Of a DNA stretch of 64,000 nucleotides, positions 46,917 to 54,455 are shown one piece after another. The stretch covers positions 124,001 through 188,000 of the forward strand of contig NZ_AP012325.1 of NCBI RefSeq assembly GCF_001025195.1, in the 5' to 3' direction. This DNA is from Bifidobacterium catenulatum DSM 16992 = JCM 1194 = LMG 11043 (GTDB lineage: Bacteria > Actinomycetota > Actinomycetes > Actinomycetales > Bifidobacteriaceae). Within the stretch, counting starts at the first letter, position 1. Every line of letters starts with the position of its first letter. The notes below the pieces were generated by a model. It was not told the DNA's origin and ran no database searches. It was given only the letters and a program-made list of their open reading frames with translations. A program made the position numbers and the translations under genes.

Positions 46917-47154
46917 ACCTTCCTACTTTATCCTTAAGTAGCTGGAAATGCCGCCAAAAGTGTCAAAATTTAACAGGAGTTAACATTCGTTCGTTCATTA
47001 TGCAAAATAAAGCGTCGACACGCCGCATTTTTGCTGCAAACGCACGCAATCAAACAAACACACCGCGCGTTTCGCACATGATGAATCATTTTCGTGATTC
47101 TTGCGATCGCAAAGCAACAGTTGCGATAAATAGGGAACATCAGCCGGTTTCGGT
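46917..47154. other. Gene-free region upstream of ppk
   Basis: Contains the ppk promoter side. The sequence is A/T-richer with scattered TTGCGA-like words; no gene, tRNA or clear operator was found. Confidence 0.45.
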
Positions 47155-47356
47155 TTGCGATTGCCGGATTGCTGAGCATAATTACAAAGTACAAGAACAA
47201 CTTAAGAGCAGAGCCCACAAATAGTGTATGGCCAAGATAGGTCGTTACGTTGGACGGGCATTGGATAGACTTACCGTTACGACGATGTTGTTGTGCAGAG
47301 ATTCTGCTCTCAAGGTTCTTGCAAGGAAGGCCCGCTTCGGCGGGTCTTCCTTTTTT
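47155..47356 (+). ncRNA. Candidate structured RNA / attenuator upstream of the Tad operon
   Basis: A plausible promoter, TTGCGA (47155-47160), 16 bp, CATAAT (47177-47182), would give a ~165-nt transcript ending in a strong terminator: GGAAGGCCCGC (47325-47335), TTCG loop, GCGGGTCTTCC, then TTTTTT. Inside, AGAGCAGA (47205-47212) can pair with TCTGCTCT (47303-47310), while the latter can also form the local hairpin GCAGA-N3-TCTGC (47295-47307). These pairings are mutually exclusive. A 62-codon frame from 47228 reads through the terminator and lacks a ribosome site, so a non-coding RNA or a leader controlling tadZ is favoured. Confidence 0.5.
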
Positions 47357-47420
47357 GTTTTGAGGCGTGCTGGCATGCGTCCGTCCCGTTTTCCGGTGAC
47401 AGACGTGGATATTTGATGCC

Positions 47421-47480
47421 CTGTGGATAGCTGTGGATGACACGCCGTGGTTGTGGATAACTAGCGTCCTCCGACCACAG
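47421..47480 (+). repeat. 60-bp repeat, copy 1 (before tadZ)
   Basis: The 60 bp match 50867-50926 at 53 of 60 positions. Each copy begins CTGTGGATA, contains three TGTGGAT words (DnaA-box-like TGTGGATAA in the third), and ends TCCTCCGACCACA. Copy 1 lies between the candidate RNA terminator and tadZ. Confidence 0.85.
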
Positions 47481-47502
47481 GGTCGGTTCGGTTTGCGATG
47501 GT

Positions 47503-48546
47503 ATGCATCGAGACTTTTCAATCGACGGTATGAGTAGTGCAACGTCTTTTCCTAATATGCCTCCGGTGCCGCTGCCGTCGGGCGGACTGATGCCGGTCGC
47601 GAGCTCGGCCACATCGAGAACGGCGCCTCCGGAGCAGCGCAGAACCGTCTCTCCGCAACGGTTCTATACGCCGCCTGGATTACTCCAGGGAGCGACACCG
47701 GTCGGTGCGGTGCCTGGAACGTACGCCATGGTTGCCGAGCGTGGGCATGCGGTGCGAGAACTGAGCAATGTGGTAATCGTTGACTCCGTGGTGGCGGGAG
47801 TGGGGGTGAGCACCCTGGCGGCCATCTTGGCTCGTGAGCTGAACGAGCGTGGGCTCAAATGCGTGCTTGTCGATGCCGATCTGCAAGGCGGAGGTCTTGA
47901 TGTGCTTCTCGGCGTGGAGAACGAAGACGGCTCGCGACTTGGGGAAATCAGCGCGCCGCTTGGCACCATCGACGGCAAGGCGTTGCTGCGGGAGTTGCCA
48001 GTCTGGGATGGCGTGCCACTGCTGTCCTGCGATCCTTGGAAAACCGAAAATCCGCAATCCTGGGAAGTACAGGCGTGCATTCGCGCGCTATCGCAGGTAC
48101 GAAGCGCAGTCATCGTAGACGTGGGGCAAGGGAACGGACTGCAAGATCTGACGGAACTACGACAGGCCATCCGCATCAACGTGGTCGAAATGACGGTACT
48201 TGGCCTTGCCCGTGCCAAAGCGAACATGCAATCGCAACGCAATCCAAGCGATTCAATCGGGGAACACGATGTCGCAACGCAGGAACGGGAGTTTTTTGTA
48301 GGCATGCAACCGCGCGGAACCATACGCGACCATGGTGTGACGGCGACCGAGGAAGCGGCGGAATATCTCGACTGCGATATCGCCGCGGTCATCACAGCGG
48401 ACGCCAAACTCTGTAGCGAACTGTTGGAAGGGCTCGGACTGCGCAAACCCAATCGTGCGAATGCAAAAGCCATCGCAACGCTGGCTGATCTCATTCAGGA
48501 GGCATTGGAAGAAAAGAGCGTCAACCATGGAACTCGGCCCGCTTAG
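47503..48546 (+). CDS. tadZ: TadZ/CpaE-like pilus assembly protein (ParA/MinD superfamily)
   Basis: 347 aa; starts at 47503 or 47530 (MSSATSFPNM), neither with a strong ribosome site. A Pro/Ser-rich N-terminus (~1-75) precedes a MinD-like fold: VIVDSVVAGVGVSTLAAILA, then CVLVDADLQGGGLDVLLGVE (switch I), VPLLSCDPW, SAVIVDVGQGN (switch II). The P-loop reads AGVGVST, lacking both lysines of the deviant Walker motif (KGGxGKT/S), so ATP hydrolysis is doubtful. This resembles the septum-site-determining Ssd/CpaE proteins that open actinobacterial Tad loci and position the pilus machine. The tadA gene overlaps its end. Confidence 0.82.
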   Translation: MHRDFSIDGMSSATSFPNMPPVPLPSGGLMPVASSATSRTAPPEQRRTVSPQRFYTPPGLLQGATPVGAVPGTYAMVAERGHAVRELSNVVIVDSVVAGVGVSTLAAILARELNERGLKCVLVDADLQGGGLDVLLGVENEDGSRLGEISAPLGTIDGKALLRELPVWDGVPLLSCDPWKTENPQSWEVQACIRALSQVRSAVIVDVGQGNGLQDLTELRQAIRINVVEMTVLGLARAKANMQSQRNPSDSIGEHDVATQEREFFVGMQPRGTIRDHGVTATEEAAEYLDCDIAAVITADAKLCSELLEGLGLRKPNRANAKAIATLADLIQEALEEKSVNHGTRPA

Positions 48547-49516
48547 CGACATCGCATCCGAACCGGGCGTCACCGACATTGCGGTGACCTGCGACGGCAC
48601 CGTGTGGGTGGATCGCGGCCAAGGAATGCGGCCGTACGCAATGCGTGCGCCATTCGCCAACCCGCAAGCCATACGCGATTTTGCCGTACGACTGTGCTCG
48701 CAGCTCGGCAGAAGACTCGACGACGCATGTCCGATAGCCGACGCCTCCACCGTGGAAGGCGTGCGCGTGCACGCGGTTATCGCACCGCTCGTTCCACAAG
48801 GCGCGGCCATCAGCATACGATTGCCGGACGCGGTTGCGCCCAGTCTGGAATCCTTGGCGAAAAATGGCATGTTTCCAAGCAAATGGATGCCTTTGCTGGA
48901 AGGATTTGTGGAACGCAAGGCCAGTGTGCTTGTGACCGGTGGCACCGGAGCTGGCAAAACCACGCTGCTTAAGGCAATGCTTATGCGATGTGCGCCGGGG
49001 GAGCGCATCATCACTGTGGAAGAAGTGCGCGAACTCGGCATGCTCGACCATGACAATCGCGTGTCGCTGGTGACGCGAGACGCCAACATGGAAGGCAAAG
49101 GTGCCATAGGACTATCGCAATTGATATGCGCGACGTTGCGAATGCGCCCGGATCGCATTGTGGTGGGCGAATGCCGAGGTAGCGAAATCGTAGACCTGTT
49201 GCGTGCGCTGAATTCCGGGCATCGCGGAGGTATGACCACCTTGCATGCCAACCAAGTGGCAGCGGTCCCTTCGCGACTGGTGGCATTGGGGTTGCTTGCC
49301 GGGCTGAATCCGCAGGCCACCGCAGCGCTTGCGCAAGACGCATTCGACGTGGTGTTGCACGTGGATCGGATGGGAGGCCGTCGGCGCATCACACAAATAG
49401 GGCGACTCGAATTTGCGGAAGACAAACTGCGTGGAAACCTGCTGTTCGGATGGAACGGCAACCAGATGCTGGCCTCGCAGCAGTGGCCCGATTTCGTACG
49501 TGCATGGAGTCGTTGA
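48527..49516 (+). CDS. tadA: TadA/CpaF-like secretion ATPase
   Basis: 329 aa from the ATG at 48527, overlapping tadZ by 20 bp. It is a type II/IV secretion ATPase: N-domain with LSDIASEPGVTDIAVTCDGT, Walker A VTGGTGAGKTTLLKAMLM (~140), Asp-box ERIITVEEVRELGM, Walker B RPDRIVVGECRGSEI and the His box SGHRGGMTTLHANQ. It powers extrusion of Flp pili at the inner membrane. The protein is shorter than many CpaF (~400+ aa) because the long N-terminal extension is missing, as in actinobacterial Tad loci. Confidence 0.94.
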   Translation: MELGPLSDIASEPGVTDIAVTCDGTVWVDRGQGMRPYAMRAPFANPQAIRDFAVRLCSQLGRRLDDACPIADASTVEGVRVHAVIAPLVPQGAAISIRLPDAVAPSLESLAKNGMFPSKWMPLLEGFVERKASVLVTGGTGAGKTTLLKAMLMRCAPGERIITVEEVRELGMLDHDNRVSLVTRDANMEGKGAIGLSQLICATLRMRPDRIVVGECRGSEIVDLLRALNSGHRGGMTTLHANQVAAVPSRLVALGLLAGLNPQATAALAQDAFDVVLHVDRMGGRRRITQIGRLEFAEDKLRGNLLFGWNGNQMLASQQWPDFVRAWSR

Positions 49517-49530
49517 ATCGAGGTGGATGG

Positions 49531-50280
49531 ATGAGAAGTCTTGGCGTTATCGCCGCGATATTGTTCGGACTGGCCGTATGGTTGTGGCCACGCCGAAACA
49601 CGTACGATGTAGGTGAGCGAACGAGGGATGGTTCGGGGTGTGCGGGCGGTCGATGGAGTAAGGAACATGGCGGGAAGCAGGGATTGAAACCCGAAGGAAT
49701 CGACGACTTGAATGCGTCGTCGAACGCATTGCCCGCCATCGGATGTGTGGCATGTGTAGCGTCCCTGCGGGCATCCGTGCGCAGCGGAGTCACGTTGGTG
49801 CAGGCATTCGAAGAACTGGGAGGAACGCCGTTCGCCACGCCTGAACTCACCAGGCTGCGCATAACCATGGTGATCCGCAGCAGATGCCCACGCAAAGAGC
49901 AATTTGGGCAAGGCGGGCAATCCGGCCAAGTCGAACGGCTGAGCGGCGAGCTGTATGCGGCCTGCCGGCTGAGCCTGACGCTCGGGTGTGAAACCGACCG
50001 ATGCCTGCAGGCGGTGGCTGAATCGTTGAAACGGCAACGATTATTGGATGATTTGCGTGCCAACGCATTTGCCATGCCCAAAGCGACGATGAAACTCCTG
50101 ATGGCGTTGCCGCTGCTCACTGTGCTTTTGGGAGAAGGCATGGGCGTGCACTCATTGGTCTTCCTTGTTTCAGGGGTCAAAGGCTTGGCATGTCTCGGAT
50201 TTGCCCTCTGTTGCTACACGTTCGGACTTATCTGGATACGTGCGTTGATGCGGCAGGATGATATGAAAGGAGCCATATGA
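49531..50280 (+). CDS. tadB: TadB-like pilus inner-membrane protein
   Basis: 249 aa from the ATG at 49531 after GAGGTGG; an earlier open frame overlaps tadA. One N-terminal helix (LGVIAAILFGLAVWLW), then a T2SS-F-like helical domain (CVASLRASVRSGVTLVQAFE, AACRLSLTLGCETDRCLQAV), and two C-terminal helices (LLMALPLLTVLLGEGMGV, CLGFALCCYTFGLIWIRAL). It forms the membrane platform of the Tad machine with TadC. A Gly/Arg/Lys-rich stretch (~25-65) follows the first helix. The stop overlaps tadC (ATGA). Confidence 0.85.
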   Translation: MRSLGVIAAILFGLAVWLWPRRNTYDVGERTRDGSGCAGGRWSKEHGGKQGLKPEGIDDLNASSNALPAIGCVACVASLRASVRSGVTLVQAFEELGGTPFATPELTRLRITMVIRSRCPRKEQFGQGGQSGQVERLSGELYAACRLSLTLGCETDRCLQAVAESLKRQRLLDDLRANAFAMPKATMKLLMALPLLTVLLGEGMGVHSLVFLVSGVKGLACLGFALCCYTFGLIWIRALMRQDDMKGAI

Positions 50281-50804
50281 TGACTGGCTTATGGATGCTG
50301 ACAGCGGTGGTGTGCGCGGCCGAAGCGATATGGCTGAAGCAGTGGAGGCCGGTTCGCGTGCCCTCCGACCTTGCGCCCGCCGAGCGAATGCGGGAACTTC
50401 CTCTGCCGTTGATATTGGAGATGCTCAGCGTCGCCATCCGACAGGGATCTTCCATTCCCCGTGCGCTGATTGCCGTGGGAGATATTGCGGCAGGAGAATT
50501 CGGCGCGGGACTGCGGTCGGCCGGAGAGCAATTGAACGAAGGTGTTTCCTGGGATGATGCGTGGCCTGATGATGGCGATCTTGCGGTGGTCCGCGATGCG
50601 TTCGCTTCGTCATGGCATAGTGGCGCCTCTCCGGTGGAACGTTTGGAAACAGCCGTCGAACAATTGGATTGGGATGAGCGCGCGCAGATCGAACAGGCTG
50701 CGGCGAAATTGTCGGTTCGTTTGTTGCTACCGACCGGATTGTGTTTTCTTCCCGCATTTGTTGCGGTTGGGATCATTCCATCCGTTATGTCGTTTGTGCA
50801 ATGA
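50277..50804 (+). CDS. tadC: TadC-like pilus inner-membrane protein (short)
   Basis: 175 aa. The first ATG overlaps the tadB stop as ATGA; the second ATG (50280) is equally usable. One N-terminal helix (WMLTAVVCAAEAIWL), a T2SS-F-like domain (LPLPLILEMLSVAIRQGSSI, PRALIAVGDIAAGEFGAGLR, VERLETAVEQLDWDERAQIE) and a C-terminal helix (LLLPTGLCFLPAFVAVGIIP). It is about half the length of proteobacterial TadC, normal for actinobacteria. A ~210-bp gap with repeat copy 2 separates it from flp. Confidence 0.85.
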   Translation: MMTGLWMLTAVVCAAEAIWLKQWRPVRVPSDLAPAERMRELPLPLILEMLSVAIRQGSSIPRALIAVGDIAAGEFGAGLRSAGEQLNEGVSWDDAWPDDGDLAVVRDAFASSWHSGASPVERLETAVEQLDWDERAQIEQAAAKLSVRLLLPTGLCFLPAFVAVGIIPSVMSFVQ

Positions 50805-50866
50805 CGGCATGTGCGTAACGACATCGGAAAAGCGGGGAATATCGGGAGCCGATAATTCACGGAGTT

Positions 50867-50926
50867 CTGTGGATAACTGTGGATGACACGCCGAGGGTGT
50901 GGATAACTCACATCCTCCGACCACAA
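50867..50926 (+). repeat. 60-bp repeat, copy 2 (between tadC and flp)
   Basis: Matches copy 1 (47421-47480) at 53 of 60 bases, same orientation. It contains TGTGGATAA twice and TGTGGATGA once. It divides the machinery genes (tadZABC) from the pilin genes (flp-tadEF) and may contain or regulate the promoter of the latter. Confidence 0.85.
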
Positions 50927-51016
50927 CCTTGGAAAAACGCTCCTGCAAGCGTGATGGTGCGCAACACTAGGTGCACTCGGCCGTCCGGCCGGGGTTGTTC
51001 GAACGAAAGGAACGCC

Positions 51017-51304
51017 ATGAACAACGTAACGCCAATCAATGTCGATGGTTTGCCAGGCCTGATAGGCAGGGCGGGGCAACGGCTGTATGCCATGCGGGAA
51101 CGGGCCGACAAGGCGATATGCCTGTTGGATGCGCGTATGCGCACGCTGACCGCCGAACCGGAAGAAGGTGCCGCCACCGCCGAATATGCGGTGGTGCTGG
51201 TTGCCGCCACCGGATTTGCCGCCGTCTTGGTGGGCATCATGAAATCCGATGCCATCAAAACGCTGCTGACCAACATCATCAAGAAAGCACTCAGCGTCGG
51301 GTGA
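51017..51304 (+). CDS. flp: Flp-type major pilin (DUF4244 family)
   Basis: 95 aa, ATG after GAAAGGAACGCC. The C-terminal ~45 residues (EEGAATAEYAVVLVAATGFA, then AVLVGIMKSDAIKTLL) form the Flp/TadE-like hydrophobic helix, with EEGAATAEY marking the prepilin peptidase cleavage region. The long N-terminal leader (~50 aa, basic, INVDGLPGLIGRAGQRLYAM) is typical of DUF4244. After cleavage by a TadV peptidase (not encoded here) it would polymerise into the thin pilus. It is 3 bp from tadE, so the pilins are co-expressed. Confidence 0.9.
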   Translation: MNNVTPINVDGLPGLIGRAGQRLYAMRERADKAICLLDARMRTLTAEPEEGAATAEYAVVLVAATGFAAVLVGIMKSDAIKTLLTNIIKKALSVG

Positions 51305-51307
51305 TCC

Positions 51308-51676
51308 ATGGTGAGGCAATGGTGGAAATGCCATGCCGATGATGCCGATGAGGGAGCGGCCACCGCGGAGTTCGCGGTGGTGCTCCCCTGTGTGGCGGCG
51401 GTGGCGATTTTGGTGTTGTGCTTAGGGCGTGCGTCCGTGGTGTCGATGAACTGCCAGGATGCGGCCGCGGCCGGTGCTCGGGCCTTCGCGGTTGATGACA
51501 CCGGCGGAGAATCGAAAGCAAGGGCTGCCGCTGTGGCTGCTGCCGGCGATTCGGCGACGGTACGGTTCGACCGTGGCACGGATTCCGTCACTGTTACGGT
51601 GCAATGCCCTGTGATACCTGACCCAACCGGCATGCTTCCCACACGAGTCACAGGCAAAGCGACCCGCTACTTCTAG
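51308..51676 (+). CDS. tadE: TadE-like minor pilin
   Basis: 122 aa. The N-terminus carries DADEGAATAEFAVVLPCVAA, the TadE cleavage and helix motif (one membrane segment ~20-45), followed by a small extracytoplasmic domain (SVVSMNCQDAAAAGARAFAV ... VTVQCPVIPDP) with two cysteines. It is a pseudopilin of the Tad pilus. It starts 3 bp after flp, without its own strong ribosome site. Confidence 0.88.
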   Translation: MVRQWWKCHADDADEGAATAEFAVVLPCVAAVAILVLCLGRASVVSMNCQDAAAAGARAFAVDDTGGESKARAAAVAAAGDSATVRFDRGTDSVTVTVQCPVIPDPTGMLPTRVTGKATRYF

Positions 51677-51803
51677 CGCCTGTGCCTTGCATTTGCGCGA
51701 TGCGGGGATGCCGGGGTGTGAGCTATATGTGGGTCTTCGGTTTCGGGAACTGGCAAGCGCGACATGTGAAACATGCCGTGAAAACACTGTCGGAGAGCGT
51801 CCG

Positions 51804-52214
51804 ATGGACGCGAATCAGAAAGGAATGGGTGATGTGAAACGCTTTGTGAAACATTGGTTTGCTTGGATTCGCGAATCCGATGAAGGTTCGGGAACCATAT
51901 CCGGTGTGGCGCTGATTGCGGTGGCGGCCATCATGTTGAGTGCGGTTGCGTCGGCAGGCAATCTGTTGCTTTGCCTGCATCGCGCGCAGAATGCGGCCGA
52001 CCTAGCGTCGGTGGCGGCGGCCGACGCGCTATATGGAGGCTCTGCCGACCCCTGTTACGTGGCGGAACGTACCATTTCCGGTAATAATGCGGCGATCGGA
52101 TCCTGCACGATAGAAGGTGATGATGTGCTGGTTGAAGCGCAGGTCGGTACGCAAGTGCCGTTCGTATCCCACGTCAGCAAGCGGTCGAGAGCGGGACCGA
52201 TTGTCTGCGAATGA
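51804..52214 (+). CDS. tadF: TadF/Rv3654c-like pseudopilin
   Basis: 136 aa from the ATG at 51804 (CGGAGAG ahead). A GTG at 51834, with AAAGGA at good distance, is a serious alternative. It has an N-terminal basic stretch, then DEGSGTISGVALIAVAAIML, the TadE-like cleavage/helix region, and a small domain with two Cys pairs (ADPCYVAERTISG, GSCTIEGDDVLVEAQVGTQV). The family (Rv3654c-like, TadE-type) closes actinobacterial Tad loci. The 128-bp gap to tadE holds no other feature. Confidence 0.83.
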   Translation: MDANQKGMGDVKRFVKHWFAWIRESDEGSGTISGVALIAVAAIMLSAVASAGNLLLCLHRAQNAADLASVAAADALYGGSADPCYVAERTISGNNAAIGSCTIEGDDVLVEAQVGTQVPFVSHVSKRSRAGPIVCE

Positions 52215-52329
52215 GCATCGCCTGGAAAAGCATCGCATGGCAGAAAATCGTCATGCAAAACGTGGCCATCTGTCTGGAAATCCGTTCGCATGTGGCGTGT
52301 GACGCGAATCGCGATTATCGTACTAAAGT

Positions 52330-53481
52330 ATGAGCGAAACGTCCTATGTGAATGCGACTGTTGCCGTTGTCGGCAATCCGACGTCGAACAAAGGCAAGGG
52401 CACCGAAGTCGGCAATCAGGTGATCGGTCTGCTGCGGGAAGCCGGACGCAAGCATGGCTTCAACGTTATCGATGTGACCAGTGAGAGTTTTGAAAGCTCT
52501 TTGCTGAACGCCAGGAACCGTAGAAACGAATATGACTACTTGGTGGTGGTTGGCGGTGACGGCATGATCGCGCTCGGCGCCAATGCCGTGGGCTGCTCCG
52601 GCAAACCGCTCGGCATAGTGGCGACGGGTTCCGGCAACGATTTCGCGCGTGGACTTGAATTGCCGGTCAATCGTGTCCAAACCGCTGTTGATGGCATTGT
52701 CGGCGCGATTGTGCGCGGCACGCATATTGACGTTGATATGGGCTTGGCCACGTCGTTGCAGGGTGGATATGCCGTCGATTCCAGCACCGGTGATGAGCTG
52801 GTCAGCGATTCGGATGTGCCATTGCGTCCAGCGGTCAATCGCTTCTATGCGGGCATGCTCTCGTGCGGTTTGGATGCGAGCGTCAACGACCGTGCAAATC
52901 ACTCGCGTTTGCCGAACGGTTCGTTGCGTTATTTCGCGGCCGTGCTCGTGGAATTGACCCATATGAAGCAGTATGGGTATCACATCAAAGCCACGTTGGC
53001 CGATGGCACGGTGGAAGAGGAAGACATTATCTCGCCGTTGCTTACGGTGGCTAATTCGCGGCATATCGGCGGAGGTATTGAGATCTCGCCGTATTCGCGG
53101 TTCTCTGATGGTTTGCTTGACTTGGTGTGGCTCGACCATGTGCCCAATGTCGTCGAATGCGCGGATGCGGTGGCGCGCGCCTACAGAGGCAAGATCCTCG
53201 GATGCAAGGTGTTTGGCTGGAAGCGTGTGCGCGATATCGAAATCACCCGCGCGCAAGAGGGCGATGAGCCGCCGGTCTTGATGGCGGACGGTGAATATGT
53301 TGGTCGCCTGCCTGTCAAGGTCGTAGTTCAAGACCGTGCTTTGCGTGTGCTGGTGCCGCCGGCCGTGGTGGAAAGCCAAGCCGCCAACACTGAAGAGAAA
53401 GTGCTGGAAGCCATCAAGCGTGATCACCGTGATCCGGTCACCGGCAAAACCGACACCTACTACGCGAAGCGCTCGCGGTAG
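52330..53481 (+). CDS. Diacylglycerol/lipid kinase (YegS/BmrU-like)
   Basis: 383 aa. The kinase catalytic domain has NPTSNKGKGTEVGN near the start, the GGDG motif in YLVVVGGDGMIALGANAV, and GIVATGSGNDFARGL; the C-terminal part has ISPYSRFSDGLLDLVWL and ADGEYVGRLPVKVVV. These enzymes phosphorylate diacylglycerol or related lipids to phosphatidate at the inner membrane face. There is no ribosome site before the ATG, and GATTAT lies ~12 bp upstream at -10 distance from the start, so the mRNA may be leaderless. The C-terminus (VVESQAANTEEKVLEAIKRD) is an added charged tail. Confidence 0.92.
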   Translation: MSETSYVNATVAVVGNPTSNKGKGTEVGNQVIGLLREAGRKHGFNVIDVTSESFESSLLNARNRRNEYDYLVVVGGDGMIALGANAVGCSGKPLGIVATGSGNDFARGLELPVNRVQTAVDGIVGAIVRGTHIDVDMGLATSLQGGYAVDSSTGDELVSDSDVPLRPAVNRFYAGMLSCGLDASVNDRANHSRLPNGSLRYFAAVLVELTHMKQYGYHIKATLADGTVEEEDIISPLLTVANSRHIGGGIEISPYSRFSDGLLDLVWLDHVPNVVECADAVARAYRGKILGCKVFGWKRVRDIEITRAQEGDEPPVLMADGEYVGRLPVKVVVQDRALRVLVPPAVVESQAANTEEKVLEAIKRDHRDPVTGKTDTYYAKRSR

Positions 53482-53588
53482 TGCGTGCATGTTGGCCACG
53501 AGCGCGAACGGGAAGCGTTTGGACCATTCGGACTTGCCGATCTTGCCCCACTTGTATTTGAGCGCCATGAAGCCGATGCAGCCTGTGT

Positions 53589-54185
53589 TTACATGTATTC
53601 GTTCAAGTGCAGCGTCTGTGCTGCGACCTGTCTGATGACGGTGTCTTCAATGTCGGGGTGCAGTCTGATCAGAGAAATCAGGCCAACGATGAGCGTATAG
53701 AACGTCTCATGCTCGTTGGTGATGGGCATGCCATGCAATTTCTCGAAATCGCGCACTGTCGAATTGCAGATGTATTCCGCAATTCGATCGGCCACACGGT
53801 CGATGAATTTGATGTACAGTCCCGCGTTGCCGTCTTCGATCATGCGTTGGCTGAACGGGCCCTCATCGGTAATGAGGGAGCGGGTCAGCCGCACCACGTC
53901 GTCGAGTGCTTTCGAGATGTTGCCGACCTCTCGATTGGCGTTCCACTGTTCCAATTGCGTGATCACTTCGTCGATAACGTCGTCGAGTACGGCGTCCGCG
54001 ACTTGGTCTTTGTCTTGGAAATAGTGGTAGAAGAGAGATCTGGTCATGCCTACGCGGCCCGCGATATCGCTAATTGTTATTTTCGAAAAGCCCTTTTCCA
54101 GGCAGATTTCGCGTGCTGCGCGCACGATTTGCGCACGGCGTGCGTCTCCGACTGTTGTTGCGGAAGCGTTGTGCTGTCCGTCCAT
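53589..54185 (-). CDS. TetR/AcrR family repressor
   Basis: 198 aa from the ATG at 54185 (AAGGAGAG ahead); the frame continues upstream without support. HTH: ARRAQIVRAAREICLEKGFS, KITISDIAGRVGMTRSLFYH, YFQDKDQVADAVL. The C-terminal core (~75-195) is of the small-ligand TetR type. Two TTGACA-N3-TGTCAA palindromes directly upstream are probably its own operators. It is convergent with the lipid kinase and divergent from dnaX, with no transporter nearby; either it is only autoregulated here or its targets are elsewhere. Confidence 0.92.
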   Translation of the reverse strand: MDGQHNASATTVGDARRAQIVRAAREICLEKGFSKITISDIAGRVGMTRSLFYHYFQDKDQVADAVLDDVIDEVITQLEQWNANREVGNISKALDDVVRLTRSLITDEGPFSQRMIEDGNAGLYIKFIDRVADRIAEYICNSTVRDFEKLHGMPITNEHETFYTLIVGLISLIRLHPDIEDTVIRQVAAQTLHLNEYM

Positions 54186-54230
54186 GGCTCTCTCCTTCGC
54201 TCGAGTGGCGTCTCTCACCTGTGCGACACG

Positions 54231-54292
54231 TTGACACTCTGTCAATTTCTTGACTGCCCTCAGTCTAAAACGGAAATTGACATGATGTCAAT
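54231..54292. promoter_or_regulatory. Paired TetR operators TTGACA-N3-TGTCAA
   Basis: Identical 15-bp palindromic frames lie at 54231-54245 and 54277-54291, the second extended to ATTGACA-TGA-TGTCAAT (54276-54292). Centres are 46 bp apart, in the region between tetR and dnaX. TTGACA can also serve as a -35, so repressor and RNA polymerase would compete. Confidence 0.82.
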
Positions 54293-54455
54293 TCTATAGT
54301 GTCGCTGTTGCTAATCCCAGCTTAAACGTTGCCGCGAGGCTTGTCCCCGGGGACACGCGCTGCACTGTTACGGGCAGGCTGTGCAGCCGGTCTTTGCGAA
54401 AAAACGTGTCGTAATTAATCGGTAGCCTAGTGGCACTACTGCGGAAGGAATTGCG

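Noticed and set aside
47228..47416. 62-codon frame in the tadZ upstream region
   Set aside because: No ribosome site, and it reads straight through a strong terminator; an RNA role is more likely.
48253..50037. 594-codon antisense frame across tadZ-tadA-tadB
   Set aside because: Low-complexity Ser/Pro/Arg translation; the opposite strand holds a coherent Tad operon.
54292..54455. SRP RNA gene expected near dnaX in some bacteria
   Set aside because: The conserved SRP RNA apical loop sequence is not present in this gap.
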